Assembly (NCBI GenBank): GCA_021234155.1
Contig: JAJEKV010000018.1
Coordinates: 15,866,180 to 15,930,179 of the forward strand
DNA length: 64,000 nt
Source of the DNA: Isoetes taiwanensis
Taxonomy: Eukaryota > Streptophyta > Lycopodiopsida > Isoetales > Isoetaceae
Reading direction: 5' to 3'
Below are positions 9,077-17,650 of the stretch, in pieces; position 1 is the stretch's first letter; each line of letters starts with the position of its first letter. The notes below the pieces were generated by a model that did not search any database, was not told the DNA's origin, and was given only the letters and a program-made list of their open reading frames with translations. The translations under genes and the position numbers were made by a program.

Positions 9077-10897
9077 TTATTTAGTACTGGTTAAATGTAG
9101 TAGTTCCTTTTTAGGGGCCTTGTGTTTGAGACTTGCATATGGCTTAACAGTCTTGGGCGACCCAGTTGGTATCATTGGGAAACCATTGTCATCTGCTTTC
9201 CACATCCGAATACCCTTCTCTGGCAACCATTCTCTATGACCAGGTCTCATCTTGTAATACATTACTGGCCATCCATCATTCATGCAAAACTTAAACAATA
9301 ATGGCTCCAGGTGACCAACCAAACGATCCTTCTTATCAGGAATGTCTCCTTCGACGAAACCCTTCCAATCTGGAACCTCGGCAACAAGATATGGCGTTGG
9401 TGCCTTCGTGCTACATTCTCGAAACAGCTGCATTAGTTCTGGAAGAGTTAGAGCATCAGACCTGCGCATTAATGTTGAATAGTTACCGAATAGTGCATCA
9501 ATGTCATCATGAGTGTGGCCTACCATCATGAAGCCCAGCTGTATCTGATCAAATACACCCAACCACACAAGATAGGATAGATAAGAGAAGAGATATCTGT
9601 TCTTATTCTGCCCAGCGCAATTGTCTAGTTGCAAGTATAGTCGCCTAGGTAACATCTTAAAGTGCGATGCTTCCTTAGCAGGTGGTACAAAGTCTTGCCC
9701 AGTGCTGTTGCCTTTTTTGGTCCTCAACCCCGCACTGTTGAGGAGTGCACTGACCCACATGCCCTGAGGACGTCCTTCTTCTCTCAAGTGGCCCCAATTA
9801 TCTTCGGAAGTATCCTCTAGTGTTTTGATAGCATGATTCAAGGAACCAACATGAAAGTTTGAATCATCCTTCCAAAGGTCTAGTGAGAAATGTCCCAATG
9901 CACCTGTGCCATGGCCATGCATCAGTGCACCAGTCACACTAACTTTCAAGCGTTCACCTCTCCATACTGACTTTGCGAGTTTCTCTAGTCTTGGAATCAT
10001 GGTCTTGTTTTGGTCCATTTTATCATGTATAATGGTAAGCGCCTGATCTGGTGATCGATGGGACAGAGCTCTCCATGACCAGTACAAGCTCCTACAAGAG
10101 ATCTGGGCAGTCATGTGTGCCTTCCTTTCAATCGGCAACTCTCTTCTCTCCCTTGGATCTCTTATCTTAGCCATTTTTTCTTTGATTACAATACATGTGT
10201 TGCACTTAGAGAAAGCTATCCTTTTAGCTATTGCAATCTCGTTATGATCCTGCTTCCACCCACGTGAAAATGATGAGTGAGAGACCTGCTTGCCTGTCAT
10301 CTCCTTCACATTGGCGTTCACCTCATGAAGAATGTCCTTCTTGGTTAGAACAGAGGGGAGCCTCTTCACATTCTCTCTTACACCTTCAGTACTGATTTTC
10401 GATCTGTGGGGCATTGTCTCAGCGTTCTCATCTATATACATAGACAGCACGGCCTTCCCTGCTAGAGTGTGAGACCTTGGTTTTTTCGTACCCATGTTCC
10501 CATGTTCAGCAACTCTGTGACCATCAAGGAAAAGTCTTCGCCACTTATAGAAGGTGGACATTGGAATACCATATGCTATATGCCATGCTTTTACACAAAC
10601 CTGCTTGTTATTTAGCATGAGCATCTTTACCTGTCTGTTCTCTGAACAAACATCTAACATATTAAAAACAAATGTGGTCCTCTCTGAAGCAGTCAAGTTC
10701 CAGAAGAAGGTACGCATGCTACTAATCTCTGCAGTTGAGAAGTTTGCGCAGTATCTTCTCATACAACAAATCGAAGATTGAAAACCTAAAATTGAAGCTG
10801 CCATGATCTTTCTCTGGGCTTTGGTCACACCAGCTTTACGTGGAGTCCTGTTCACCATTCTATACATCCTTTTCATGCAACTGCGGCATCTCAGCAC
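9077..10897 (-). CDS. DUF7869-type transposase, main part (606 aa frame)
   Basis: This long open frame resembles the DUF7869 family, which is seen in plant and other eukaryotic transposon-like proteins and is thought to be an RNase H-like DDE transposase; the family assignment is from memory. Visible motifs are a basic N-terminus with paired Cys (CRSC, residues about 4-7; SSICCMRRYC about 41-50), a helix-turn-helix-like PMSTFYKWRRLF region, LDNCAGQNKNR with D425, and GHTHDDIDALFG at 460-471 with D464, D465 and D467. The D...GHTHxDxD spacing fits two catalytic acidic sites. Residues after K591 belong to the nested element, so the natural protein continued into the 5062-4389 segment. The upstream DUF8039-like exon overlaps it in another frame, so a frameshift near 10880 is likely. 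Position relative to the CACTA-type end suggests one large element, but the left terminus is not seen. Confidence 0.65.
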   Translation of the reverse strand: MLRCRSCMKRMYRMVNRTPRKAGVTKAQRKIMAASILGFQSSICCMRRYCANFSTAEISSMRTFFWNLTASERTTFVFNMLDVCSENRQVKMLMLNNKQVCVKAWHIAYGIPMSTFYKWRRLFLDGHRVAEHGNMGTKKPRSHTLAGKAVLSMYIDENAETMPHRSKISTEGVRENVKRLPSVLTKKDILHEVNANVKEMTGKQVSHSSFSRGWKQDHNEIAIAKRIAFSKCNTCIVIKEKMAKIRDPRERRELPIERKAHMTAQISCRSLYWSWRALSHRSPDQALTIIHDKMDQNKTMIPRLEKLAKSVWRGERLKVSVTGALMHGHGTGALGHFSLDLWKDDSNFHVGSLNHAIKTLEDTSEDNWGHLREEGRPQGMWVSALLNSAGLRTKKGNSTGQDFVPPAKEASHFKMLPRRLYLQLDNCAGQNKNRYLFSYLSYLVWLGVFDQIQLGFMMVGHTHDDIDALFGNYSTLMRRSDALTLPELMQLFRECSTKAPTPYLVAEVPDWKGFVEGDIPDKKDRLVGHLEPLLFKFCMNDGWPVMYYKMRPGHREWLPEKGIRMWKADDNGFPMIPTGSPKTVKPYASLKHKAPKKELLHLTSTK

Positions 10898-11436
10898 AAG
10901 CCTGACATCTCATTGACGGTCTTTCTGGCATGGGGCATAGCTTCATCACGGTGGCAGCCCGGAAGTCATCACCTAATCTGGTATCAGCAACTGCTTGATT
11001 AGGATCGGTGAAGATGATCACACCGAAGCCATAAGGCATATCACAGCATTCATGCAAAAGTGTGCAATTCTTCTCAACAAGTTCTTCCCTGGAGATACCA
11101 CCATGACGATGTACTGAAGCAGACGGAGTCGTGGGATCCTCCAACGACAACCAATTCAGCCTCTTTATCTGTCCAGGCGGAGTGGAGACGGCGGTGTTAT
11201 CTTCAAGTGCAGTCACGTCTCTCTCGGGCCACAGGATGAAACTCCCTCTGGACTCTGCAAGTATTGCAATCTCGGGTTCCGGATAAGGCAACGGAATGCT
11301 CCCATCAAGAATGACTTCCACAGACACTACAGCGAAACCCTGGGGCAAGGGCAAGTTATGGTGCTTGGTAAAGTTGTGTAGACGACCCTCTGCAACCTTC
11401 GTCCCATTGAATAAAATGGACCTCAATTGCTCCATC
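10860..11436 (-). CDS. DUF8039-like exon upstream of the transposase
   Basis: This minus-strand exon begins after an acceptor-like TTTACATGACAG (exon start 11436) and stays open to 10860. It contains a segment resembling plant DUF8039: GTKVAEGRLHN, a PLPYPEPEIAILAE stretch and GSFILWPERDV, like the family's G-(T/S)-F-(V/I)-xWP core. It ends in RCQACAEM, a zinc-ribbon-like Cys pair that overlaps the CRSC of the next frame. I infer these were one protein (DUF8039-like N-terminus plus DUF7869 DDE domain) and that a one-base shift separates them now. DUF8039 is of unknown function and occurs in plant transposon-related proteins. Confidence 0.5.
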
Positions 11437-11466
11437 CTGTCATGTAAACAAAATAGAATGCTGTTA

Positions 11467-11566
11467 GAAATCGCGGAGGCGATTTCATGGAACACTATCT
11501 GCCAGTATTGTGGGGGCATTAGTCAATGTACCTGAAAATCGCTACGTTAGATCGCCACTGCGATCT
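11467..11566. promoter_or_regulatory. Two palindromes of the ATCGC-N4-GCGAT type
   Basis: GAAATCGC-GGAG-GCGATTTC spans 11467-11486 with perfect 8 bp arms. AGATCGC-CACT-GCGATCT spans 11549-11566 with perfect 7 bp arms. The first lies in the intron just upstream of the DUF8039-like exon; the second lies in the spacer between the divergent genes. See the finding on the whole family. Confidence 0.7.
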
Positions 11567-12660
11567 GGCTCAGCACTGAGAGTCCACAATGCTACCACTA
11601 ATGAGGATCTATTCCAAGAGAGATTCCCTACGAATGCTCTATTAAAACGCGCCCGCGGTCCGATTGAACAAAAAGAGCTTCAAAGATATGCGGAATTGTC
11701 CAAAGCTTCTGTAGTAAAAATGAAGTGTTTCAGCAAGGTTCCAACATGTTGCGAGTTATCTAACGTGATCTAGCAACTTGCATTTCCTCCATGTGACAAG
11801 AAAGATACTTGCAGAAAAACAACAGACCATTACTGACATGTAGCTGAATGGAATTATCGTGGACAGACGTATTGAAGACAAAGAAGAGGTTGGAATTAGT
11901 GTAGACAGACCTATTGAGGGCATATGTCAATGAATTAATTCTAGATAGACCTATTGAACGCATAAAAGAGTTCATGGTAAAGATCTCTGTAATGAAGATG
12001 TAGCCAGTGAAACTCATGCAACATATCATCTATACAAACAATGATGTTCCCAAGAGTAGGAGAAAGCAGTAGTCCATACAAAAATTTTAGAACCATTAAA
12101 TCAATTAATGGGACAGAACAATGCAAGTTAAGTGAGTGATTTATCATTGAAATGATGCAGATGAACACTACTGTCCCGAAAACAAGAACAATGCAATTGC
12201 AGAATAAAACAAGAACAATGCATATCAAAACATGCAGTGGACATCGATTCTTGCCTGTTTCGGGCACTTAGATGTCGATCAAATGCAACATTTCGTCGAG
12301 CGCCATCAGCCGCCTCCCTTGCGCCTCTGCAGAAATCTCCCGAGCCAATGCGTTTGGAATGGTTTGGAATGAGGAGCTCTTGGCGGGGAATGAGAAAGTG
12401 CATTTGGCGGGGAAATTTGATTTCTAAATTCAAATGAATGTCCTGTTGTCAGCGGGCAATTGCTGTCGCAGTCACCGTACATTTGGTTCGTGCCAAACTC
12501 CGAAATGCGCTGGCTGTCTCCATCGGACAGGTAACTTAACTTTGACAGTTACTCGCTTTCCACACGTAATGTCATGCCAACTGCATTTATGTCAGACGAA
12601 TTTATGATAGGACATTAAGGACAGGGCATAAAGTATGATGCCTTTATCCCGTCCGCCATC
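11567..12660. other. Spacer between divergent transposon genes
   Basis: I find no confident gene here. A short plus frame (11510-11773) and minus frames (up to 12433) are open but have no recognisable domain. The minus frame 12433-12128 (starting MNLEIKFPRQ) is a possible 5' exon of the transposase gene. The region likely contains the promoters of both divergent genes. Confidence 0.3.
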
Positions 12661-12791
12661 AGAAATAAATGCGCCGACGGAATTAAATGCGCCGTCCAAA
12701 ATTAATGTGCCGTCGGAAATAAATCCGCACGTGTGATTCTGACACGTGCAATTATGACGGGACCTTTATGGCGGGACATTTATGGCGGGCG
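12661..12791 (+). promoter_or_regulatory. Tandem motifs in the promoter of the plus-strand gene
   Basis: The block AAATGCGCCG or a variant (AATGTGCCG, AAATCCGCACG) recurs about four times at 16-19 base spacing from 12668 to 12730. It is followed by two TTTATGGCGGG units at 12766-12789. A TATA-like CTACTTAAAGGC follows near 12800, about 90 bases before the ATG at 12889. These look like repeated binding sites. Confidence 0.45.
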
Positions 12792-12888
12792 TCTCCAGCC
12801 TACTTAAAGGCTTTTCGCGATTTTTTGGAGTCAAAGTTTTCCTCCGCCTTCTAAATTTCTAGCGCCTTCGACGAAAAACAGTGCCATC

Positions 12889-13387
12889 ATGTCTCGATCT
12901 TCCGCCCTCAGAGAAGGTAATTTTCGCGTTTTCTTTTAGCAGTGGTCCTTTGACACCATTTCGTACTTTAAATTTCAATGAAGAGAGGTCGAAAGGATCG
13001 CGACCGCGATGTTATCGATCTGTACTTGTATTAGTTTATGGTTCAGAGTGCTCAAGGGAATCGCGGCCGCGATTTGCCTGACTTGCTTGCATTACTTGCA
13101 AGGATCGCCGTCGCGTTTCTTGTCTGCAATTTTTAGAAATGTTTTATTTCAGTTTTACTTGCAAGGATCGCGGTCGCGTTTCTTGGAAGCTCTTTCTTTT
13201 GAGATGTCTATTGACATCTAGTTTTCATTTTGTTCGTGCAGCACTTGACCTTTTCAGAGGTCCAAATGTTGAACCCATGCGAATAGTAACTCCAGATAAA
13301 AGTCGGAGGTGGTGCATGGAGATTGCCCAAGCCATACCACATATCAAGGGAGACCGCAGGAAGGACCTCTGCCTCTTCTTGACATTA
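12889..13387 (+). CDS. First two exons of the ParB-like/methyltransferase-like transposon gene
   Basis: Exon 1 (12889-12916) encodes MSRSSALRE and ends in GAAG|GTAATT. Exon 2 begins at 13242 after TTCGTGCAG and continues in phase: ALDLFRGPNVEPMRIVTPD and then SRRWCMEIAQAIPHIKG. The frame runs to 13387, where a 541 bp foldback MITE interrupts it. After removal of the MITE, the exon-2 frame does not join the downstream coding frame without a one-base shift. The intron (12917-13241) contains four ATCGC-N4-GCG palindromes. I recognise no domain in this N-terminal part. Confidence 0.45.
12997..13182. promoter_or_regulatory. Four palindromes of the ATCGC-N4-GCGAT type in intron 1
   Basis: The sites are ATCGC-GACC-GCGAT at 12997-13010, AATCGC-GGCC-GCGATT at 13059-13074, ATCGC-CGTC-GCGTT at about 13103-13116 and ATCGC-GGTC-GCGTT at about 13168-13181. 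The last two differ from the perfect palindrome at one position of the second arm. All are preceded by AAGG or GGA. Confidence 0.7.
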
Positions 13388-13928
13388 GGGATTTTTTGAG
13401 ATCATAAAAGGGCCTTCTAAGAACTCCTGACTAAGCTATATGAACTACCAATCAGAAAACAAAACTGGTAATCCAGTCAGCAAAACCAGTTATAACTAAC
13501 TCACTGGATCACATTTTCTAGCATAAGTGTTGATAGAAAAGTCCAAATGAGCTCTTTTTTGGTGCAATAGATAGATCTCATTGAGATCTTTCCAATCTTG
13601 GGTGGTTTGCATATTTTTTAGCCACGTAAGATAGTAAAAAATGGTAAAAACCATATTTTTTGGAGTTTTGACAATCATAAGTGGTTAAAATATGTGCAAA
13701 GCACCTAAGGTTGGAAAGATCTCAACGAGATCTATCTATTGCACTAAACGAGAGCTCATTTGGACTTTTCTATCAATAGTTATGCTAGAAAATGTGATCC
13801 AGTGAGTTAGTTATAACAGTTTTGCTGACTGGACCCGTCAGGCTCTGATTTCTGATTGGTAGTTCATTTATCCTCATTTGGCTTAGTTGGCATGTTTTGA
13901 AGGCCCTTTTTTAATCTCAAAAAAACCC
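13388..13928. mobile_element. 541 bp foldback MITE, TA target duplication
   Basis: The two halves are reverse complements along most of the length. The left begins GGGATTTTTTGAGATCATAA; the complement of the right begins GGGTTTTTTTGAGATTAAAA. Inner arms such as GAACTACCAATCAGAAA and AGATCTATCTATTGCA also pair. TA flanks both ends (13386-13387 and 13929-13930), as in Tc1/mariner-type (Stowaway-like) MITEs. It is inserted in coding sequence of the plus-strand transposon gene. Confidence 0.7.
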
Positions 13929-14946
13929 TAATGGGACCGGTACGGGGCCGGACGACTTTGAACAGATGGGGATCATCGTAGCCATGTGGAAGGGCACGAA
14001 GAATAATGTGCAGGATGCCATTATATGTAGCGTTGAGGACACACAGCAGTTACAGTTTGTGGAGTACATCCTTCGATGGCAGAACTACGACCCGTCCATC
14101 ATGACCGCAAACAAGCACAACAAGCCAGCTAGTGGCAAAGGTGTGCCAACTAGTGCAAAGGGCTTTGGTTGGGTTCTGCCATCATATGATTCCTTGTCTC
14201 TCTCTGGTATTAAGTGCAACAAAGATCTCCTCGTGGGCTTCAGCAAATGCAGAAAGGGCTTGTCAGCAGATAAGAAACCTCCTTCTTGTGCCTTAAAGGC
14301 TACTAAAGACAACAAGCTACCCTCGCGTATGGATACAAACTGGTTGCGTGCAGTTGCTAAGAAAAGGAGTGTTGTTCCATTAGCTGCAATTGGTGAACCA
14401 TCTGAACCGAAAGATCCAATATCCTGTTCAGCTAATCCAATATCTTCAGTAGTTGTAGATCCTACTGCTTCGAAAATGATCATGCCTTCCCCTATACCCT
14501 ATAGTGCCTCCCCCTACAGAAGAACCAGTACAGAAGAAGGCAACCATTTTCAAGGTTAGACTTCGGCCTCTAAATGTAGATGATAAGGACCAGCCTTCTA
14601 CATCATCTACACCTAGCTCATCAGGTGTCCCAACTGCCACTTCAACTGCAATATCAACTTGGCCTTCTGAAACTCGTATGCCTGAGGAACTCAAGTTCAA
14701 CCCTGCCGAGGAAAAGAAACTTGCGGAGCAAACAGCACAGAAACTCGAGGAGTTCAGAAAATTTTATCCAATGGGAGTGAATTGGTTCACAAAAGTTAGT
14801 ATCTTCGACTGCGAGACAGCTCCAGCTACAATGACGCACAGATATCGTTCAAACGACCATGTGCAAACTCTAATAAGGAGCTTTAAGAAGTGCCCTATGG
14901 AGGTTCTAACACCGGCAGATGTTGTCCCTTTTGATCCCATCACCAA
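13929..14946 (+). CDS. Third coding block of the ParB-like/methyltransferase-like gene
   Basis: Two overlapping frames make up this block. The first carries DDFEQMGIIVAMWKGTKN and a linker rich in Lys, Ser and Pro, and runs to about 14490. The second, from about 14500, reads PPPTEEPVQKKATIFKVRLR, an S/T/P-rich linker, and then KKCPMEVLTPADVVPFDPIT. A frameshift near a C-run at 14490-14500 separates them. The exon ends at a good donor, AA|GTAAGTAC (14946/14947). The part from 14750 leads into the ParB-like motif encoded by the next exon. Confidence 0.5.
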
Positions 14947-15010
14947 GTAAGTACTTTGTATATGTACATTATTGTGAGGTTTTCATTAACTAAAATATTG
15001 TGTATCCCAG

Positions 15011-15359
15011 GAAAATAATAACTTGGTCGAGACCTGAGGATCTTCAAAACAAAAAATTTTACATTATTTCTGGAAACCACAGCATATTTGCTGCTCAGAT
15101 CCTCTGCTCTGTGATGGGGAGCATCGAACAACGGATGGAATTTGCGAAAGTTTACGCAAAGAGAAGAACACGAGTGCTGAATGGAAACCTGTCAAACAGG
15201 GAATATATTCAATTATCTATTCAATGCAACGACATAATTGCAGACTCTATGTACAGAGAGCCACTTGTGGAAAAGCTTCAACAGCTTCGTAATCAGCACA
15301 AGGCTTTCGGGTGCCCTCCGCAGGGTCCAACGGGCACATCAGTCACATCAGCTTGGAAG
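15011..15359 (+). CDS. ParB-like exon
   Basis: The exon is bounded by TATCCCAG (acceptor, ends 15010) and AAG|GTAAGC (donor at 15360) and joins the previous exon in phase. It encodes ITWSRPEDLQ then FYIISGNHSIFAAQILC. The G-N-H-S-x3-A pattern resembles the ParB/Srx-type nucleotide-binding motif (G-x-H-R-x3-A), where residues contact phosphate. Together with the preceding LTPADVVPFDP segment it matches the usual order of a ParB-N-like domain. In bacteria such domains bind or cleave DNA or act in front of methyltransferases. This is a motif-level call; a profile search would be needed to settle it. Confidence 0.45.
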
Positions 15360-15386
15360 GTAAGCCTATTTACTTTTTGCTGAAAC

Positions 15387-15401
15387 AGATCGCGTCGCGA
15401 T
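15387..15401. promoter_or_regulatory. Palindrome ATCGC-N3-GCGAT in an intron
   Basis: GATCGC-GTC-GCGATC lies in the short intron 15360-15423. The spacer is three bases here instead of four. It belongs to the same family as the sites at 11.5, 13.0 and 17.7 kb. Confidence 0.65.
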
Positions 15402-15423
15402 CCTAACGAGCATTTTACTCCAG

Positions 15424-16557
15424 GATTTTGTCGAGGTAGCCACTACGACACTCAAGGTGAAAGAACTCAAAGACAAAAAGCAGTTTCTATTCATGCACGA
15501 CGAACCATGGGCGAAGTTCATGGAAGTCGTAAATAAGTGGGCATCACGGAAGCTATCGGATGATCATGGAGAACTGCCAGAAAAGCCCACAAAAGAATTT
15601 TTCAATAAAACATTTCTCAGGTACCTTCGTGGCATGAACAATGCGGAGGTATCACAGCTTATGGATGAGATCCTTTTGGGAAAGACATATTTAAAAGTGC
15701 AATCTGGTTATACCGGCAGGCATGATTGTAAGCAGAGGGCCTTAGACATAAAAACTCTGACATTGATGCACCGTGAGGTACTATCCTATGCCAACTGTTT
15801 GCTAGACAAAAAATACGGCAGCATAGAGGAGCTCGTGACAGAATTCCCTGAACTCAATGAAGAGAGGCTACTTGATATAGCAGGTATGGATTTTGAGTAT
15901 ATCAAGGCCAACTATAATAAGGATCACGTTCAGGGAAATCTTCCCACTGTTTTCCTGGAAGCTTTACTAGCTATACTCAAACCCGAAGAAGCAAAGAAAC
16001 AGAAAGAAAAGATGAACATTGTTAAAGCAGTAACAAAATCTGGTGTTCTTGTGCGGGGGCAAGTATTGGAAAATGCCACCATGGTTTTTTTTTATATGCG
16101 CAGTTTCAGCACTGTATGGGAAGTAAAAAAATACACGGATCTTTTCAGCAGGATTGCAAGTATGACTACTGCAAAAGTGTATCATATCGTGATGCTCATG
16201 AGATCAGTCCACTTGCCAAACTGCTTATACAGCCAAAGTCAAATCCAGGGCTGTTCCCATGTGTCCACGGGTGCTTATGAGGAACAGGGCTGGGTTAACA
16301 AGAAAATGATAAAGGAATTTCAATACTACGTCACGCATGTGACGATCAATAGAAGTGACGTTCGTATCTTACCTGTGCAACCCAGATTGGAGCTGCATCT
16401 AACTCAGGGGACCAATGCCCCAAGAGGCACACCTCTACCAAAGTATCCAATCACAGGTAATGAGGAGGTGGACGCCAAAACAAAGAAGAAATACCTAGAA
16501 TACTTCACAGGTAAGCCTAAGTTTTCATGGGCAGCTACGGAAGGGATTTTGTTCTGA
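15424..16557 (+). CDS. Middle exon of the ParB-like/methyltransferase-like gene
   Basis: The exon starts after TACTCCAG and continues the previous exon in phase (DFVEVATTTLKVKEL). It is mostly helical and acidic/basic in composition, with FLFMHDEPWAKFMEVVNKW, a SQLMDEILLGKTYLK segment and RALDIKTLTLMHREVLSY. No named domain is recognised. From about 16090 to 16265 the +1 frame is also open and richer in Cys/His (CKYDYCK..., PCVHGC), so two compensating frameshifts are possible. The end of the frame at 16557 is replaced by the +1 frame carrying the methyltransferase-like motif. Confidence 0.45.
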   Translation, partial: DFVEVATTTLKVKELKDKKQFLFMHDEPWAKFMEVVNKWASRKLSDDHGELPEKPTKEFFNKTFLRYLRGMNNAEVSQLMDEILLGKTYLKVQSGYTGRHDCKQRALDIKTLTLMHREVLSYANCLLDKKYGSIEELVTEFPELNEERLLDIAGMDFEYIKANYNKDHVQGNLPTVFLEALLAILKPEEAKKQKEKMNIVKAVTKSGVLVRGQVLENATMVFFYMRSFSTVWEVKKYTDLFSRIASMTTAKVYHIVMLMRSVHLPNCLYSQSQIQGCSHVSTGAYEEQGWVNKKMIKEFQYYVTHVTINRSDVRILPVQPRLELHLTQGTNAPRGTPLPKYPITGNEEVDAKTKKKYLEYFTGKPKFSWAATEGILF

Positions 16558-16904
16558 AAGGCCAGGCTAAAACGTCGTATATCTACGCAATGGTGAAGGA
16601 ATTGGTTCCAGATGATGGTGCTGTTATTGACTTCTTTTCCGCGGGGACTGCTTCTAGAGTTGCTCTGATGCAAGGGAAGCGTAGCGTTTCTTTGGAGTAT
16701 GATGACAAGATCTACAGGTTTTTGAGATCGTTCTTCGAGACCTTGGAGAAAATGGCAAGGCCACCCTGTGAAGAACAAGAAGAAGAACAGAAAGTAAACC
16801 CGGACGCAGAAAACATGCCAAACATCCAAATAACTCAGCAGACGGATCTGAGTAACATGGATGTGATCCTGGGACCTGGACCAGTTAGATCAGAAAGGCT
16901 TTGA
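16527..16904 (+). CDS. Methyltransferase-like segment
   Basis: The frame reads GQAKTSYIYAMVKELVPDDG then AVIDFFSAGTASRVALMQGK, followed by RSVSLEYDD. The D-x-F-S-x-G-T motif followed by G-K/R-x-V-x-x-E-Y-D matches the S-adenosylmethionine-binding motif I and the acidic end of strand 2 in DNA N6-adenine/N4-cytosine methyltransferases. I do not see a (D/N)PP(Y/F) catalytic motif in the readable frames on either side, so activity cannot be claimed. A highly acidic tail (EEQEEEQK) follows. The frame is shifted against the previous exon near 16530 and against the next block near 16870. Confidence 0.45.
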   Translation: MGSYGRDFVLKGQAKTSYIYAMVKELVPDDGAVIDFFSAGTASRVALMQGKRSVSLEYDDKIYRFLRSFFETLEKMARPPCEEQEEEQKVNPDAENMPNIQITQQTDLSNMDVILGPGPVRSERL

Positions 16905-17388
16905 GGAGAGGCTGGAGGAAACACGGGCTCTTTTAGAGAAGACAGAAAAAGACACCGTTGCACTTGATAAGACATTTGAAAAGCTGGAGGTCTTGAATCA
17001 AAAGTTTGATATGGTAATGCCATTAGTAACTGGTATGATCAACAAACAGTCTAGCCAGTTTGAACACGTTGGTCCCTCAGAATCCGAGACTCAGTTTGAA
17101 GACCCAGAAAATATCGAAGTAACCAAGAGAAGGAAATTAGTAGATACGTCCGATTATAGTACTGAGCTACGTGGGGAATTGTTGGATACACAGTACTCAG
17201 GGCGTGTGCAGCATATCGCTGAGGCAATGGATGTAGAAATTCCTTCGGTTACAGGATATTCAGAAGTGAATCTCTCACAGACCCTTGCTTTAGGTAAGGC
17301 ACATACAGACAGAATGGCCAAGGAACTTGGCGTTGCTCCAGAGTCTGTGAAAGAAACTCAAGAGTCTGTGGAAGAGACTCAAGATTAG
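16873..17388 (+). CDS. Coiled-coil C-terminus of the methyltransferase-like gene
   Basis: In the +1 frame relative to the previous block, the sequence reads LDQKGFEERLEETRALLEKT and continues as a heptad-like coiled coil to MVMPLVTGMINKQ. It is followed by an acidic linker with a KRRKLV basic patch that could be a nuclear signal. The frame ends with a short duplicated ESVKETQ / ESVEETQ and TAG at 17388. It is likely the C-terminal oligomerisation part of the same protein, separated by a single-base shift. Confidence 0.45.
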   Translation, partial: DLDQLDQKGFEERLEETRALLEKTEKDTVALDKTFEKLEVLNQKFDMVMPLVTGMINKQSSQFEHVGPSESETQFEDPENIEVTKRRKLVDTSDYSTELRGELLDTQYSGRVQHIAEAMDVEIPSVTGYSEVNLSQTLALGKAHTDRMAKELGVAPESVKETQESVEETQD

Positions 17389-17423
17389 TGAAGTTTTCTC
17401 ACTTTTTATGGATTTGAAAAATC

Positions 17424-17585
17424 ATGTAAAGACTATGAAATTTTGTAACAAACTTTTGCTCTTTTGAGGAAATGATTATTTTCTTACATCTTTTTACTGT
17501 ATAGATGTAAAGACTATGAAATTTTGTAACAAACTTTTGCTCTTTTGAGGAAATGATTATTTTCTTACATCTTTTTACTGTATAG
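17424..17585. repeat. Perfect 81 bp tandem duplication
   Basis: ATGTAAAGACTATGAAATTT to ...TTTTTACTGTATAG is repeated twice in direct tandem (17424-17504 and 17505-17585) just downstream of the stop codon. It is a recent duplication in the 3' region. Confidence 0.85.
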
Positions 17586-17650
17586 AAGTACTGACCTTGT
17601 GTATTATTATCCACTTGTGTACTGACCTTGTGTAATTCTGAACTTGTCGG

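Larger units (their letters stand above)
5063..9124. mobile_element. 4,062 bp nested non-autonomous element with CAC... ends and 3 bp target duplication
   Basis: The left end reads CACAAGGCCCCCAAAAAA. The complement of the right end reads CACAAGGCCCCTAAAAAGG. TTT flanks both sides (5060-5062 and 9125-9127). CAC termini with a 3 bp duplication fit the CACTA superfamily. Near both ends there are scattered ACCACTAT / AACCATTAT-like motifs that may be subterminal repeats. I find no convincing coding region in the 4 kb interior; it is AT-rich, with only short frames. It splits the DUF7869 transposase gene. Confidence 0.65.

Noticed and set aside
9301-9531. Plus-strand frame opposite the transposase
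   Set aside because: It is the antisense of the well-supported DUF7869 frame.
16090-16265. Cys/His-rich alternative frame in the middle exon (CKYDYCK, PCVHGC)
   Set aside because: It would need two compensating shifts; noted in the exon entry but not called as a separate domain.
16527-16904. Active DNA methyltransferase
   Set aside because: Only the SAM-binding-like motif is visible; no (D/N)PP(Y/F) motif and several frame breaks.
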